Assembly (NCBI GenBank): GCA_034769895.1 | Contig: CM068368.1 | Span: forward strand, 689,889,877 to 689,953,876 | DNA from: Magicicada septendecula | Lineage: Eukaryota; Arthropoda; Insecta; Hemiptera; Cicadidae | DNA length: 64,000 bases | Reading direction: 5' to 3' | Shown: positions 46,940 to 58,601 of the stretch, one piece after another | Numbering within the stretch: the first letter of the stretch is position 1 | Layout of the letters: every line of letters begins with the position of its first letter | The notes under the pieces: generated by a model | The model's database searches: none | The model's input: the letters and a program-made list of their open reading frames with translations, nothing else | What the model was told of the DNA's origin: nothing | Translations under genes and position numbers: made by a program

Positions 46940-48234
46940 TTAACCTCCATCGTTCCAAATCAACCTTGGTTCTACATAACATCGTTCAATTTTATCAGCA
47001 CACAAATGACTGTTTTGTGTGTTGTAACCAGAAAAACTAACTTCAATCAACTTATTCAAATACTCATATAACCAGTCTACGTTAGGTATTTTTGTTAAGT
47101 CTCCATCATTAAATTCATTAACTATTGGGTTAATCATTTTTATTAAATCATTGTAACCGTTATCATTCACATATATTTCTAAACTTTCCTTCCATTCATC
47201 ATACTTTTTATTTAAGTTATATATTTCTGTTTCTTTACAAACATACAATTCTCCCCCTATATCTCTCTCTTCATAACCCCAAATCACACTCTCAAAAGTA
47301 TTACAGACAGAGGGTATAAATTCAATTAAATCTTTCCTGACTTCTCCAGGAAAAACAAAAAACTTCAAAAAACAATTATTTGTAGCACATTTGTCTACAC
47401 AATATATACGTGAAGGTCTTCCTTCACCCCCCATTCTACCTCGTAAACAATTTACCCCTTGTTTCATACCTGTAATATAGCTCTCTCTCCACTCTCTCTC
47501 TAACTCATTAACACACATTAACATCTCATAATCACATTCTACAACTTCATTAGTACTCTCAGATACCAACTTTTCGACTACATTATTATTCTCGTTATTA
47601 TCAACATCATTATTATTTATTAATTCATTACCTAACACAACATTGTCATTACAACTTTCGTTTGTAAAACTCGTACTTGATTCTACTTTATTCAGACTGT
47701 TTCTTGTCATTTCATTGGCATTTTCAAGACATTTATTCTTGTCTTGTATATTATTTATTAAACCATCGAATTTTACGCTAATATTCTGTTGCAATTGAAT
47801 ATTCTGTTCTTTAATTTCATTAAAAATAATATCGTTTTTAATATTCTGCTGTTCGCATTTTATTTTCTGTTCTTTGAATTCGTTACTTAAAATCTCAAAT
47901 TTCTCGTCATTAGTATCAAAACGTTATTGAGGTTATTGAGGTCGTTATTCTGTTTATCGAAATTAACTTTCATAAAATCTAATAGGTCATCTAATGACAA
48001 TTTTTTCTCTTTCGTTTTATTCGATTTAATCAATATTGGGGTAGATTTCGCTTCTGCGTGATCGACCATAATTGATCCAGTTAGGTCATCGTTAACTATT
48101 GATTGTACGCTCAACTCAGCTGTTGGCCTTGACTGACTTACTTCGCTCACACTTGGTGACGGGTTCATCGAACCAAGGCCACTCTCACTCATAATTGAAT
48201 CTACTATACTGCTCTTCTCTGTGTTTTCAGACAT
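46940..48234 (-). pseudogene. Coiled-coil gag-like protein of element C
   Basis: Start MSENTEKSSIVDSIMSES at 48234. Acidic/Ser-rich N-terminus, then Lys/Asn-rich coiled coil. The C-terminal domain (47794-46940 frame) has EIYNLNKKYDEWKESL, NPIVNEFNDGDLTKIPNVDW and the final LIWNDGG, as in A and B. A frameshift between 47887 and 47794 splits it. Element C has an extra Gly/Arg-rich loop (VNCLRGRMGGEGRP) where A and B have VNFP. No capsid or knuckle seen. Confidence 0.77.
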
Positions 48235-48273
48235 TTTTATTTAATCTATTTTGTCTTACGTAACAACTACCAA

Positions 48274-49650
48274 TGATTAGTCTTTTTTCAAAACTGATAT
48301 TACAACATACATAAAATCACCCTTTTATCATAATTACGTAAGTTTACATCACTACACTTTTGCTTTCGCAACCGTACTCCGTTCAATGTACTGTCAAATG
48401 TAGGTCGGTGCAATAACTTTCAAATTCAATCTCCCACTTACCTTTTGTTTATAATCTGGCCGGATCGTGTAGTGGAGGTAAACCCATTTCGTTCGACGAA
48501 CTCTGACAGCACATAAAACGAACTAAGGTTTTGAAAGAAACTAACTCTCAATTTTTTGGAAGAGAAATCATTTTTGTTTATTAATCAGAAATATTGAATC
48601 TATCAGTTTTCCATTTATCAAATTTCCAATTTCATATTTATAGGTTTACATGTTTTAGAAATTGTGTAACTCCTACAGCTTACATACTATGCTTAACTTC
48701 TATTACTTACTTACTTTAAAATAGCCCAGCCTGCTCATTCAATACTCACATTCTTAACACCCCGTATTAATACCAAAACCCTCAATTTTATGTAAAATCA
48801 ATGACAAGTCTTTAATACGTAACATTACGTGTGTGGCGTCGTATTATCCGACCTCGTTTTGCGTTTTCCACAGTCTTTCATACTCCGGATTTTTATAAAC
48901 TGGTAACATTTAATCAAGTTCAATAGTTATTCATCGTCACTGGATGCACTGTAATCTGTGTTTCGGAGACTCACATAATTATTTTGTCGGCCGACTTATG
49001 AAAAAATATGAAACTTTGCCCGGGCACAAAACTGATAGCAGCCACGCGTGGCGTGGGTTGTTAGTCGACTGCGCCGTCACCGAGAACGTAACAGGTACAG
49101 CTTGCTTTCTTTGGAGGGAAGCTGTTGTTTACTGCCACTATTTTTCGTTGCTCATGGCTCATTTGCTGTTGGGTAACCATTTTATATATGGAATGGAGCT
49201 GATATATGTGTGTGACCAGAGGACAATATTGGACGTGGCTCTGATGATGTCACCAACAATAGGCGGAGTTTAATGCTGTTTCCGGTATTGAGCTGATAGC
49301 TGCGACAAACGGTTTGCTACATCGCCATGTTTCACAGCGTGGGTTGTGTTTTCCAAGCGTCACTCCGGCGCGCCGCCCATCAATGTTGCATACGGGAGTG
49401 ATCACACACACGCAAAGTTCTGCGAAAAATTGGGGTGGTAAATTCTTCGCCGCATTACTCAACAACAACCTGCGTCTTACTGCTTTGTTTCACTGTTGCT
49501 TAACACTGTTCTGTTATACGGACAAATACGTTGCACAATAATACAGTTTTACCATATTTTACACAAGCCCGCCCGAAAACGAAATAAGTAACAATATATT
49601 AATGCCCCATACGGTTAAAATAAAAAAATACCCAAAAATGACCCGCTACA
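48274..49650 (-). repeat. 5' LTR of element C
   Basis: The outer end CCCGCTACA is certain. The inner end is inferred from a TG one base after CCA at 48270-48272, giving about 1,377 bp; the adjoining primer-site candidate does not match a tRNA I can name. Confidence 0.6.
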
Positions 49651-49654
49651 ATAT

Positions 49655-50318
49655 ATATATATATATATTACATTTAATATTTATAACTAAATTTATATCA
49701 AGATGTTATTTTTCCTTATTTGGAACATGTTTCGAGAGCTCCCATGCTCTCATCTTCAGCCTTCGCGATCTTGTGTCTGGTGAAGTATTTGTGTGTTGGC
49801 TGCTGGTTGCTATTAAGGTTGTTTGTTGGTCTTTGGTATTTTAAAGTTGTATTATTGTGTGTGATTGTGGCATATGTATTTGTATTTTGTGTATTTTTGA
49901 TGTTGAGTGCTTTGAATATTTTGTCATGTTTTGTATTGATTTGTATTTGTTCTGGTATTAGTTTGTTTTGTGTTTTATGTTTGTATATTTGTAAATTTTC
50001 CCAAATGTTCATTATGGTGCCTTTGTGTGGTATATGTTTTATTAGTGACACATTGGTTATGGCTGGGTAATTCATGTCCTGTGTTTATTGCATGTGTGGG
50101 TAAATTGAATTTATGCGTTTAGGTGTTCAAAATAACGTTTTTTCAGCTGTTTTTTTGTTTGTCCTATGTAACATTTATTGCAATCTTGGCATTCAATTTT
50201 GTATATACTGTTAGTTGTTATATTATCTTTGTTGTGTGAGCTATTTAGATTTTGTAATTTATTTTTATTAGTTTTGTATGCTATTTTTATATCTGTGTTT
50301 TTAAATAGTTTTTTAACA
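49655..50318 (-). pseudogene. PLE fragment: GIY-YIG endonuclease and 3' end
   Basis: Read right to left from 50318. YKIECQDCNKCYIGQTKKQ (about 50205-50150) is the CxxC plus GIY-YIG start. A stop or frame break follows near 50100, then a 119-codon frame to 49716 completes the domain tail. The protein differs clearly from the PLE at 17-21 kb, so this is a second family. It is 5'-truncated at 50318 where a pol fragment begins, and ends near an (AT)n run beside element C. Confidence 0.8.
49722..49764 (-). ncRNA. Hammerhead ribozyme motif of the PLE fragment
   Basis: Minus strand: core CTGAAGA, one extra T, a perfect stem II GAGAGC/GCTCTC, GAAA, then the palindrome ACATGT as stem III. Stem I is only a GG/CC pair by eye, so activity is doubtful. 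It overlaps the coding end of the endonuclease, as in the other PLE. Confidence 0.6.
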
Positions 50319-50547
50319 AGGGGACAGAGAACAAGGTACCTGACGCTCTTTCCTGGGTAGATTTTTTGGACAACAAAACGGGTAGGGACTTAAAGGAAAT
50401 CAAAATTTTTCAGATTAGTAGAGAGGATAGGATCTTTGGAGAAGAGTTGAAGGATATCAAAACCATGCAGAGAGCAGATGGTAAGTCAGGTAAAATAATA
50501 AACAGGTTAGAGACTGAATTAGATGAATCAGAATATAACCAATTTTT
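50319..50547 (+). pseudogene. Inverted fragment of H-like pol (RNase H/integrase)
   Basis: 229 bp nearly identical to the complement of H from about 56898 to 56668, but on the opposite strand. Here the T run after GTAGA has six bases and the frame is open from VPDALS into DNKTGRDLKE; H has seven and is shifted. So the donor was a less damaged copy. Joints to the PLE fragment and to the 3'-domain piece are abrupt and without duplications. Confidence 0.85.
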
Positions 50548-50703
50548 ATCAAAAGTATCAAATAGTGGCCTGGTATAATACCATATCCCTAACTGATCTG
50601 TTTCCCCTTAGCTATGTGCTGGTTTGTGTTAAGAAGCACTGGGTTTTCTTTAACTAATAACACCTAGGATTATTACACCTAGTACAAGAATTATTATACA
50701 GAC

Positions 50704-51937
50704 TGTAACTTTTACTTTTCCGGTATATTATTTTATTTACTCAAATTAAGTTACCAACTTCCACTTACCTTACGACTTGGATCTGGCCGGATCTCGTAGT
50801 GGAGGTAAACCCATTTCGTTCGACGAACTATGACAGCACATAAAACGAACTAAGGTTTTGAAAGAATTTTAACTCGCAATTTTGTGGAAGAGAAATTAGA
50901 TTTTTCTTTAATTAGTCTGAATTATTGACATTACAAATCTTCGTGCGACATGTTACGCAATTATTATACCTTACTGACTATAGCTTACCTTGTAATGGAC
51001 AATTTTACAACTTCATAAATATACACACAAACAAAAAACACAGCCCAGCTTTGCCACACCCACATTCATACGAAATTAAAAACCCCTTAACATTTTTTAG
51101 ATGAAGCCCACCCCAGCCCTCACGTAAACCGTTGCCATGCGGTTCATACCCGCACTCGTAATTTTAAGAGTAAGTTGATTGTTATCTTTCCGAAAAAATA
51201 CTGGTTTCACTACTTCAAGTTGGATTAAGCACGGTCACATAAACATTTGCGGTAATTACCACCTTTTCTCCTGATAAATTAAAACTTTGTTGGCGAGCCT
51301 ACGTGAGACCAGCCTGGCGCCGAGACTGCTACTTGTAGACTGTCACTGGAACGTAACAGGTACAGCTTGACTTCTTTGGAGGGAAGCTGTTGTTCACTGC
51401 CACTAAGTGTTCATCGCTCATTGCTCATTTGCTGTTAAGTAACCATTTTATATATGGAATATTGAGGTTATATTCCATGTACCAAAGTACAATATGAGCT
51501 TTGGCTCTGCTGACGTCATTTAAGTGGGCTTGGTCTAAGCAACACTTCCGTAGTGGATCCAAATGACCGATGAAAATTTCGCTCTCTGGCCATCTTGAGT
51601 TTTTTGTCAGAGCGTCCTTTTGAGCGCGCGTGCGTGGGTCTTCGCGCCTGTGCATCGACACACTTGCAAAGTTCTTAGAATTTTTAAGGGGGCAAATTCT
51701 TCAGCCGCATTGCTCAACAACACTGCGTCTCTGCCTTTGTTTCAAACGGTTGCTTAACACTGTTCTGTTACACAATGGAAATAACGTTGCCATGCGTTCT
51801 GTTATAATGGAATGGATTTCGTTACACAATAATATTCATAACTCCTTTTTTACAAGTCCAACCAAATTGAAAGGAAATAAAAATATAATTACACCATACT
51901 GAAAGAAAAATAAGACTCCCAAATTTGACACGCTACA
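50704..51937 (-). repeat. Solo LTR related to element C
   Basis: 1,234 bp, TGTAACTTTT...ACGCTACA, flanked on both sides by AGAC (50700-50703 and 51938-51941). It shares GGCCGGATC-CGTAGTGGAGG and later blocks with the C LTR (48460-48560, 49080-49650). Confidence 0.85.
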
Positions 51938-52444
51938 AGACGTTCCATCGCTTATTTCACTACCATTTGCATTTATAAATTTTGTTGACTCCAATCGATA
52001 ATAATTAATCCTTTCCCATTAACAAGAAGAAATACAAATCTTTATACTAATGGAATAATACTTTAAAAACATTTAAACACATAATCAAAATTTACTCAAA
52101 TAAAATTATCTATATCTCCCTCTTTCTACAATTCTGAAACATTTTCTCTTTTATAAAATATTATTATTATTATTAACAGAAATTCTTGTATCCGGCGCTG
52201 TTAATAATCATCCCCTTTTCTCCTCCACACACACTATTTATCCCCCTGAACTGTTGCGTTCAGTTGCCTCCACAAGGACTAAGGCAGAAGGAGTGAGCAC
52301 TTTTTTCTTTTCTCTCTCTCCCATCCTTGCTTCAGCGTTACAAAAACTTCAAGGTAAGTACCCCTACTTATTATCTTACTATATGCCCCTAAGGTCTACC
52401 ACCCCTACTTGGGTGAAAATAGCCTATGTTCAAAAATAATCTTA
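51938..52444 (-). other. 3' noncoding interior of element H
   Basis: AT-rich, no gene. A CTAAGGTCTACCACCCC block near 52390 resembles B and C just before their structured module. Confidence 0.5.
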
Positions 52445-54699
52445 GATTCCCTTATTTAAACCCCATTAAATTTCTATGTTGAACCAATTTCAAAGGCAAC
52501 CAACTATGGTCAGGTTGTAACGTTTATTTTTGAAAAATATTTATAAAATTGTAAAAGTAGTACAGAATAGCTAAAAATAATGTGTACCAACAGTTCTATT
52601 TGACAAAGAAGTATGTGAGGGTGTGTGAAGGGAAAGTCGGTAAGACTGTCCTCTTGGCATTGTAACCTACAGACAGCTTGATGTGTTACGGCTGTAAAGT
52701 TAATTGTCTGACAAAAAGAGTGACACTTACTAAATGTATGTGAGACGTTGTATTTCGCATCAGGCAGCTGGGCTGAGTAAGAAAGGCATAAACCCCAATA
52801 AACCAATTTACCCTTTTTTAAAACTTTGACATAGATTGAAAGCAAAGAGTTTGTCAATTCGATACGGTACAACATTAGAGGCCAGAACAATTGCAACATA
52901 GAAATTTGACGAAAGTCGTGCTTACAAAGGAAGATTCGTTCCAGACTCAAAACAATGCTAGAGTGCAACTTGAAATATAACAATGGTACAGCAGATCGAA
53001 CAATACCAGTATTGTATCTACGTTAAAGTGTAACAGAAAGTGGACACTAGGAGAAGGCCACGAGAGACAAAGAAATGTCGCCTGATTTACAAGGGGAAAG
53101 CGAAACTCACGAATTCTGGAGTGCGTGAATGAGATTCCTAGTAAATAGAGAAAACGGCTGTAGGAACAATCAGGACAAATGGGAGTTCGACAAGATAGTC
53201 ACGTATAAAACAGATATACTCGAAAACCAATTACAAATATACAATTTGTTACACTGGTTAAGGAACCAATAAGAGTATCCAAGCAGAGGGAAGATTCAAC
53301 AGCGGTAGGCGGGATGAGAGTTTACTTGGTAGATCTCAATACAGAAAAAAGTCAGTCTACTATAGTCAGTCTACTCGAAGCAGCCTAGTTTAAGCAGTTT
53401 AAGCAGTCTAGTCAGTCTTGTACGGTACTCATCAGCAGTCTAGTCTAGTTAGTTTAACAGTCTAGTATTCATCATCAGTCTAATACTCATCATTTACAAA
53501 GTGATAACCACAAAACATTTTAATTCGCAAGAGTGTTGATCTTCACCGTAATTTAAACAAAGTGTCGGAGAATACGCTAACAGACATTCTACAATTACAA
53601 TCATTCATAAGAAACTATAAACATCACAGCAGCTTTGATTAATACAGAACACATTAACATAGAGACTCAGTGCATATTCTACAACAGAGACATTAGACAT
53701 AAAATTCAGCAATCTAAAGAATTAGTTAAAACACAGTACACATGAACTTTTTCTACATCAACTAAAGACACTCATATTCAACACAATAGGTGTGCCGTGA
53801 AAAGTGAACAGGTCGAGAATACGTCAATAATTAAACAGTGATTGTGAGGTGCAGTGATCGCGAAAGGATACGTAAGATACAACGACTACGGAAATCAGCA
53901 ACTACAACACAGAGGACCACATGATATCACCGAGAATATGAACTACTAATAATCAACGTTCTCAAACTAATGGTATTTTTTAGAGTTAAGTCAACAAACT
54001 CAATTCATTCAAGTCAAAGAACTCACACTAATAAGTAATTAACCTTGAGAACTGCCTCTCAGTGCTCTGCATTCGACTGAAGCGAAATAAAACGTCTACT
54101 AGTAAATTCTTAAAAAACCATATCTAAACAATAATATAAATTTGCCAAATACAATTGTAGATTATAAGTTACAATTATAAGTGTTATAAATTTAATAAAT
54201 GTTCATTAATCGCGATTTCAGAGATAATTATTGTTAAGATCAGAGAAATGATTATACGTAAGGAAAGATCCATACAGAAGATTATATTTGTAATTTACTA
54301 CAACTTGATTAATTAAATAAGCATTAGAAATAATATTGTTGTTGTGTGTTTGGCAAATGAATCCTTTATATCCACATCCTTGTAGATATGAGGTGGCGCC
54401 CGGGAATTTAAAACATTTTGGCAGTAAGTAATTTATAGAGTAAAAAATTTCCATATAAAAGATAAATTATTAATGTATGCAAGTAAATTTGCATAAAATA
54501 TAAATAAATTCTTATATTTGACTGTACAACACGTGGCATTACAATTGTCAATTGCAAATAAAAATTCTTATATTTGCCGCCCAAAGAACATTGGACATTA
54601 AATTCTTATAAGGTTTTACAATTTCTGGCCACAGCTGGTTGTCATCCAAAACCACGATCTGGGTTGGTAAGGCTGAGATCGCCCGAAATGTAGGGAATC
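52445..54699 (-). ncRNA. Structured RNA module in H, split by a solo LTR
   Basis: Flanking pieces 52445-52515 and 54611-54699 make one module when the insertion between them is ignored. P1 is GATTCCCT (52445-52452) with AGGGAATC (54692-54699). P2 is CAACCA (52497-52502) with TGGTTG (54636-54641), continued by ATGG/CCAC-type pairs across the insertion site. P3 is CGATCT (54655-54660) with AGATCG (54676-54681). AAAACCACG and CGCCCGAAA linkers match B and C. Confidence 0.68.
52516..54610. repeat. Solo LTR-like insertion in the H module
   Basis: 2,095 bp starting TGTAACGTTT and ending TTCTTATA, flanked by AGGT (52512-52515 and 54611-54614). It contains CAGTCTAGT-type short repeats (53355-53490) and no gene. 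The ending TA instead of CA may be a mutated LTR terminus. Confidence 0.65.
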
Positions 54700-55304
54700 G
54701 CAATGGTTTGACACCTAGTGTCGTATATGGTTACATTTGTAACTGCCCCAAAATCATCAATTTATACATATTCACTAATACATATAAAATCCTCCTTATA
54801 AAAACTAATATGCATTACAAACATTAATAATCATATTATCACTGTTCATAAAGCAGTCTTAAGGCATCACCATAGTATCCCTATGTTCTTCTTCCATTTC
54901 AAACCACTGAAGGTTGTCACTTTAATAATATAGATATAATTTTCAAAATTTTAAATTTTGTCTTATTTTCTCCAGAAAACGGTTGAATTTTTTATTTATT
55001 TTACATAATCAAATTTTAATATAGACACTTTTGCAAGTTCCAGCTTTCACTTTTCAACAATACCTTCTCACTACAAGATAACAAGTACAACAATGGATCA
55101 TCTTAAATTTCTAAATTATATTAATTATATTTCTATGTTATTAAGAAAAATAACTCCTTAATGAGTTAATGATTTATATTACAAAAATTTTGGGTGTTTT
55201 ATTCCATAATTCATAGAATAAAACTACTGTCCGTGGAAAAGACTGCCAATCACTAAGTTTTTTTTTTTACTCTATATTACCTTTCCACAAAACTAGGGGT
55301 CCCC
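54700..55304 (-). other. AT-rich spacer between the two H modules
   Basis: No gene or repeat recognised; a 12-base T run near 55258. Confidence 0.5.
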
Positions 55305-55471
55305 CTCCCCGTTCAACACAAAATTAAATTTCTACTTGCACCAATTTGTGGAGTAAGACCATCGTTACTTTCACCCCGTTGCTGAGGCTACCGCCAACCA
55401 TGGTCCGCCTCCAGAATGCCAAAATCCACGATCAGAGGTGGTGAGTCTGTGATCGCCCGAAAATGGGGGAG
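55305..55471 (-). ncRNA. Structured RNA module directly after H integrase
   Basis: P1 is CTCCCC (55305-55310) with GGGGAG (55466-55471). P2 is CTGAGGC (55382-55388) with GCCT-C-CAG (55407-55414), one bulge. P3 is CGATCA (55429-55434) with TGATCG (55450-55455). It starts 73 bp after the integrase stop in RNA sense. The linker CGCCCGAAAA and CCACG are conserved. P1 is the weakest of the four copies. Confidence 0.65.
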
Positions 55472-55543
55472 AGTCCCTTCTGTAAAAAATAAACATCAAA
55501 TTAAAACTCATACATTGACTAATACAAAAACCCATTAAAATTC

Positions 55544-56366
55544 CTAAGATGACCAGTACAATTTTAGATTTGTAGCATTGTGTGTTCCTACCATCTCCCT
55601 AGTCTCCCTGTTCTGCAACACATACGAATTTTTCATCTTGATTTCTACTACCTCATACGGCCCTTCGTAAAGCAGGAAGAATTTCTTAATCTCTTTGTCT
55701 TGAGCGCTCGATAAGTCGTGCCTCCTTACCAATACCAACTGCCCTATTTCATATTTTACCCACTTACCTCTTGCGTCGTGTCTACGCTTTCTTAGCTCAC
55801 CCTTGCTTAATAAGTTCTCATTGGCCAACCGGATTTTAATGCTCACATCCGTTGTCTCGCTCTCAGGTGGGTAGTCAAACAGCTGTTCCAAAATCCTTGG
55901 GGGGCGTGTTCCCTTCATCAATTCATGAGGTGTATAGCCGGTGGACTCGTGGGTGGTACTGTTCAGCCAAGTCTCTACCTTTCTGACATACAACGGCCAC
56001 TCGCTGTGTTTAGCGTGACAATAGGCTCTAAAGATCCTGCCTATCTCTCTCATTACACGCTCAGCCTGGTTGGACTGGGGATGGTACACAGCCGTATGCT
56101 CCATGAGGATTCCTTCCCATCCTAGGGTCTGGCGCCATTTCCCTCTGATGAACTGTGGCCCATGGTCTGACAAAATCACCTTTGGCTTACCCACGTGAAT
56201 CATGTAGTCTTTCGTCACCTTCTCACTCAATACCTGGCTGGTAGCTCTCTTTACGCTATACAATTTTACATACTTCGAAAAAGTGTCAAGCATTACAAAA
56301 ATATACACAACTCCACCTCTACCCTTCGGCAATGGTCCAAACAAATCTACAGCAACTAGGTCAAAT
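55544..56366 (-). pseudogene. Integrase core and C-terminus of H
   Basis: The catalytic core has Asp in VMLDTFSKY, Asp in VILSDHGPQF and Glu in HPQSNQAERVMREI, about 34 residues after the second Asp, the DDE triad of LTR-element integrases. The C-terminal part has KFFLLYEGPYEV, the GPY/F-like module, and ends at 55544. The N-terminal zinc-binding part is in the next frame (56356-56850). The frame is broken where AGCAACTAGGTCAAATG is tandemly duplicated (56351-56367 and 56368-56384). It would insert the cDNA into the genome. Confidence 0.92.
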
Positions 56367-56850
56367 GAGCAACTAGGTCAAATGGTCTTTCTACCCTTAT
56401 AAAATTCAACTCACCTTCAAGCCTGTAATTTACTACCTTTGACTTTTGACACAAATCACAACTTCTCAGCAGCTTTTGCACTCGTCTCTCCATATACCTG
56501 AAAATACATGATTCTTTCAACACATTGACACACTTTTTTGCCCCAAAATGACCATATCTTACATGACAATCCCAAATAATTTTCTCTTCCAACCCCACTG
56601 GTATAACTAGCCTCCAGTCACGCTCACCCCCTACTACTTTCTTAAACAACAACCCTTTGTAAACTTGGAAAAATTGGTTATATTCTGATTCATCTAATTC
56701 AGTCTCTAAGCTGTTTATTATTTTACCTGACTTACCATCTGCTCTCTGCATGGTTTTGATATCCTTCAACTCTTCTCCAAAGATCCTATCCTCTCTACTA
56801 ATCTGAAAAATTTCGATTTCCTTTAAGTCCCTACCTGTTTTGTTGTCCAA
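56356..56850 (-). pseudogene. Integrase zinc-binding N-part of H
   Basis: Contains CHVRYGHFGAKKC and RSCDLCQKSKV, the H2C2 zinc-binding domain that precedes retroelement integrase cores, followed by RPFDLVA leading towards the core. It begins with the linker DNKTGRDLKEIEIFQ after RNase H, out of frame with the upstream piece because of one extra T near 56851-56857. Confidence 0.88.
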
Positions 56851-57019
56851 AAAAATCTACGCTGGAAAGAGCGTCAGGTACCTTGTTCTCTGTCCCCTTG
56901 ATGTATTCCCAGTCAACATTATACTCTTGTAAAATAAGCACCCACCTGGTTAAACGGCTGTGAGCGAGCTTACAAGTGTTCAGGAAGGATAACGCCTTGT
57001 GATCAGTTCGTATTATCAT
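56831..57019 (-). pseudogene. RNase H C-terminal part of H
   Basis: MIIRTDHKALSFL and RLTRWVLILQEYN, then GTENKVPDALS, the end of a Ty3/Gypsy RNase H. Separated from its N-terminal part (58602 onward) by the solo LTR at 57035-58597. Confidence 0.88.
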
Positions 57020-57034
57020 CTTGTTTCCTAGGAT

Positions 57035-58597
57035 TGTGACGATTTCATTAATTAAAAAATAAAATAAATAATAAAATAGGAAATGTTAAAAGCTGAGAAA
57101 TTTATATTTTAATAAATCGCATATTTAAACTAAATTTTATCACTATCATAAATCATAATAATATTTAATAGTTTTAATAAAAAAAAAAGGAATGCGAGTG
57201 TACATATAGGGAAACCCTTATTATTTAACCCTGCATAGACATGCGCTAACCGGAATTAACTTGAATACCGACCCATAAACAAACTAATAATCCTTGTAAA
57301 TTGATATTAAATAAATAAATAAACAAGACCACAGTAGTGTACTATAATAAATTCTGTAATAAAGAATATATTTGGATAATTAAAAGGTCAAACTTTAACC
57401 CCTTAAATAGAGAATAAAGGTGGAACTATTTTGTTGCAACACGTAAACTCCGCGCGATTAACTGACCCGTCCTAACATAGTAATTCAATCGTGATGAAGC
57501 GCTCGCGGAGAAAACACACGCTTGAACCATGTCCCGGAGAACGACAAAATGTTTTTATATAGAGGACAGATATAACAATGTGTAGCGAAAAGTACTGGCA
57601 AATTAGTGTGCTAATAAGTTTAAATGTAAAAACCAAAAGGAATAAATAACTGTGTGCGGGATGACATCTCATTTGTATAATTTGTAAGATGATCTCTATG
57701 TTGTTTTAAAATAATATGGTAAGAGCTACCTAAAGTGAGAACTTTTATAAACAATAATGTGACATGCGATTCTGCGACAAACAAGAACATTTACGGCACT
57801 TATACTACTAACGATGTTTAACTACTAGACTTCTGAGGACCTCAACGCTACTTCATTATGAACTAATCACTTCAGGAACTTCAACAGGAAAGTTAACTCC
57901 ACTAAAGATCAACCACTGACGAACACCACAAGGACCAAGGACCCGGACATCGAGTAAACTTCTGGATATCACAGGTGACACGGAGACTTGTCCTCCGTGA
58001 TTAATTAAAATTGTAACAAATGAATTGTTAAAGACAGTTTAAATAAATATATAAAGACTCTAATGATAATCACTTTATAAGATGTAGTATGGTCTTAGGA
58101 TTCAAAATATTTGTAGTACCAAGTAATGCTGATGTATATATATATATATAACTTCACTGATACAAAATTTTTAGATTAAGTCCATTCTTCAAATGGCCCC
58201 CAAAATAGTATGATAGAATATGCATAAGTGAGCTTTACTCACAAACAAGTTTATGGTCCCGGATCCATGGATAATGCTAGCACTTATAAATCCATATGTT
58301 TTGGCCCCCGTTATTTACAAAATCTTTTATAAATTGTAATCTTTTATTAAGAAAACCTTATGTGGGAATATTTATATACAGCTGTTGTAGTAATGGTTTA
58401 ATAAAGAGATGTCGTTACTTTACACAAAAATATTGAGTGAATAAATTATCAGACCCCCATGTAAAAGTTCCTTTAGTTATAACTACAGCTGGTTTAATTA
58501 ATAATTAAAAGTTAATTACGAGTATGGCAGCCCGTGCAATTGATCTGAGGTAAGTATGCACAGGTTCCCGATGTTATAACGTAGGTGAGACGTTATA
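57035..58597 (-). repeat. Solo LTR inserted in the RNase H of H
   Basis: 1,563 bp flanked by GGAT (57031-57034 and 58598-58601). RNase H reads continuously across when the insertion and one duplication are ignored. On the minus strand it begins TATAACGTCTCACC, one base from the TGTAACG start typical here, and ends CGTCACA. No gene inside; an AT run lies near 58135. Confidence 0.85.
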
Positions 58598-58601
58598 GGA
58601 T

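Larger units (their letters stand above)
41921..49650 (-). mobile_element. LTR element C, gag-only
   Basis: Both outer LTR ends read ...CCCGCTACA (43270 and 49650), and the left LTR starts TGTGACG at 41921. Both outer flanks are AT dinucleotide runs, so a 4-bp duplication ATAT is possible but not provable. Minus orientation follows from the gag-like gene and the G-rich tract at 43271-43278. The LTRs are clearly diverged, so C is much older than B or G. A solo relative of its LTR lies at 50704-51937. Confidence 0.75.

Noticed and set aside
54394-54404. TGGCGCCCGGG as a second primer-binding site
   Set aside because: It lies inside an insertion bounded by an AGGT duplication, with no LTR end or gag beside it; probably chance, though an LTR plus partial interior cannot be excluded.
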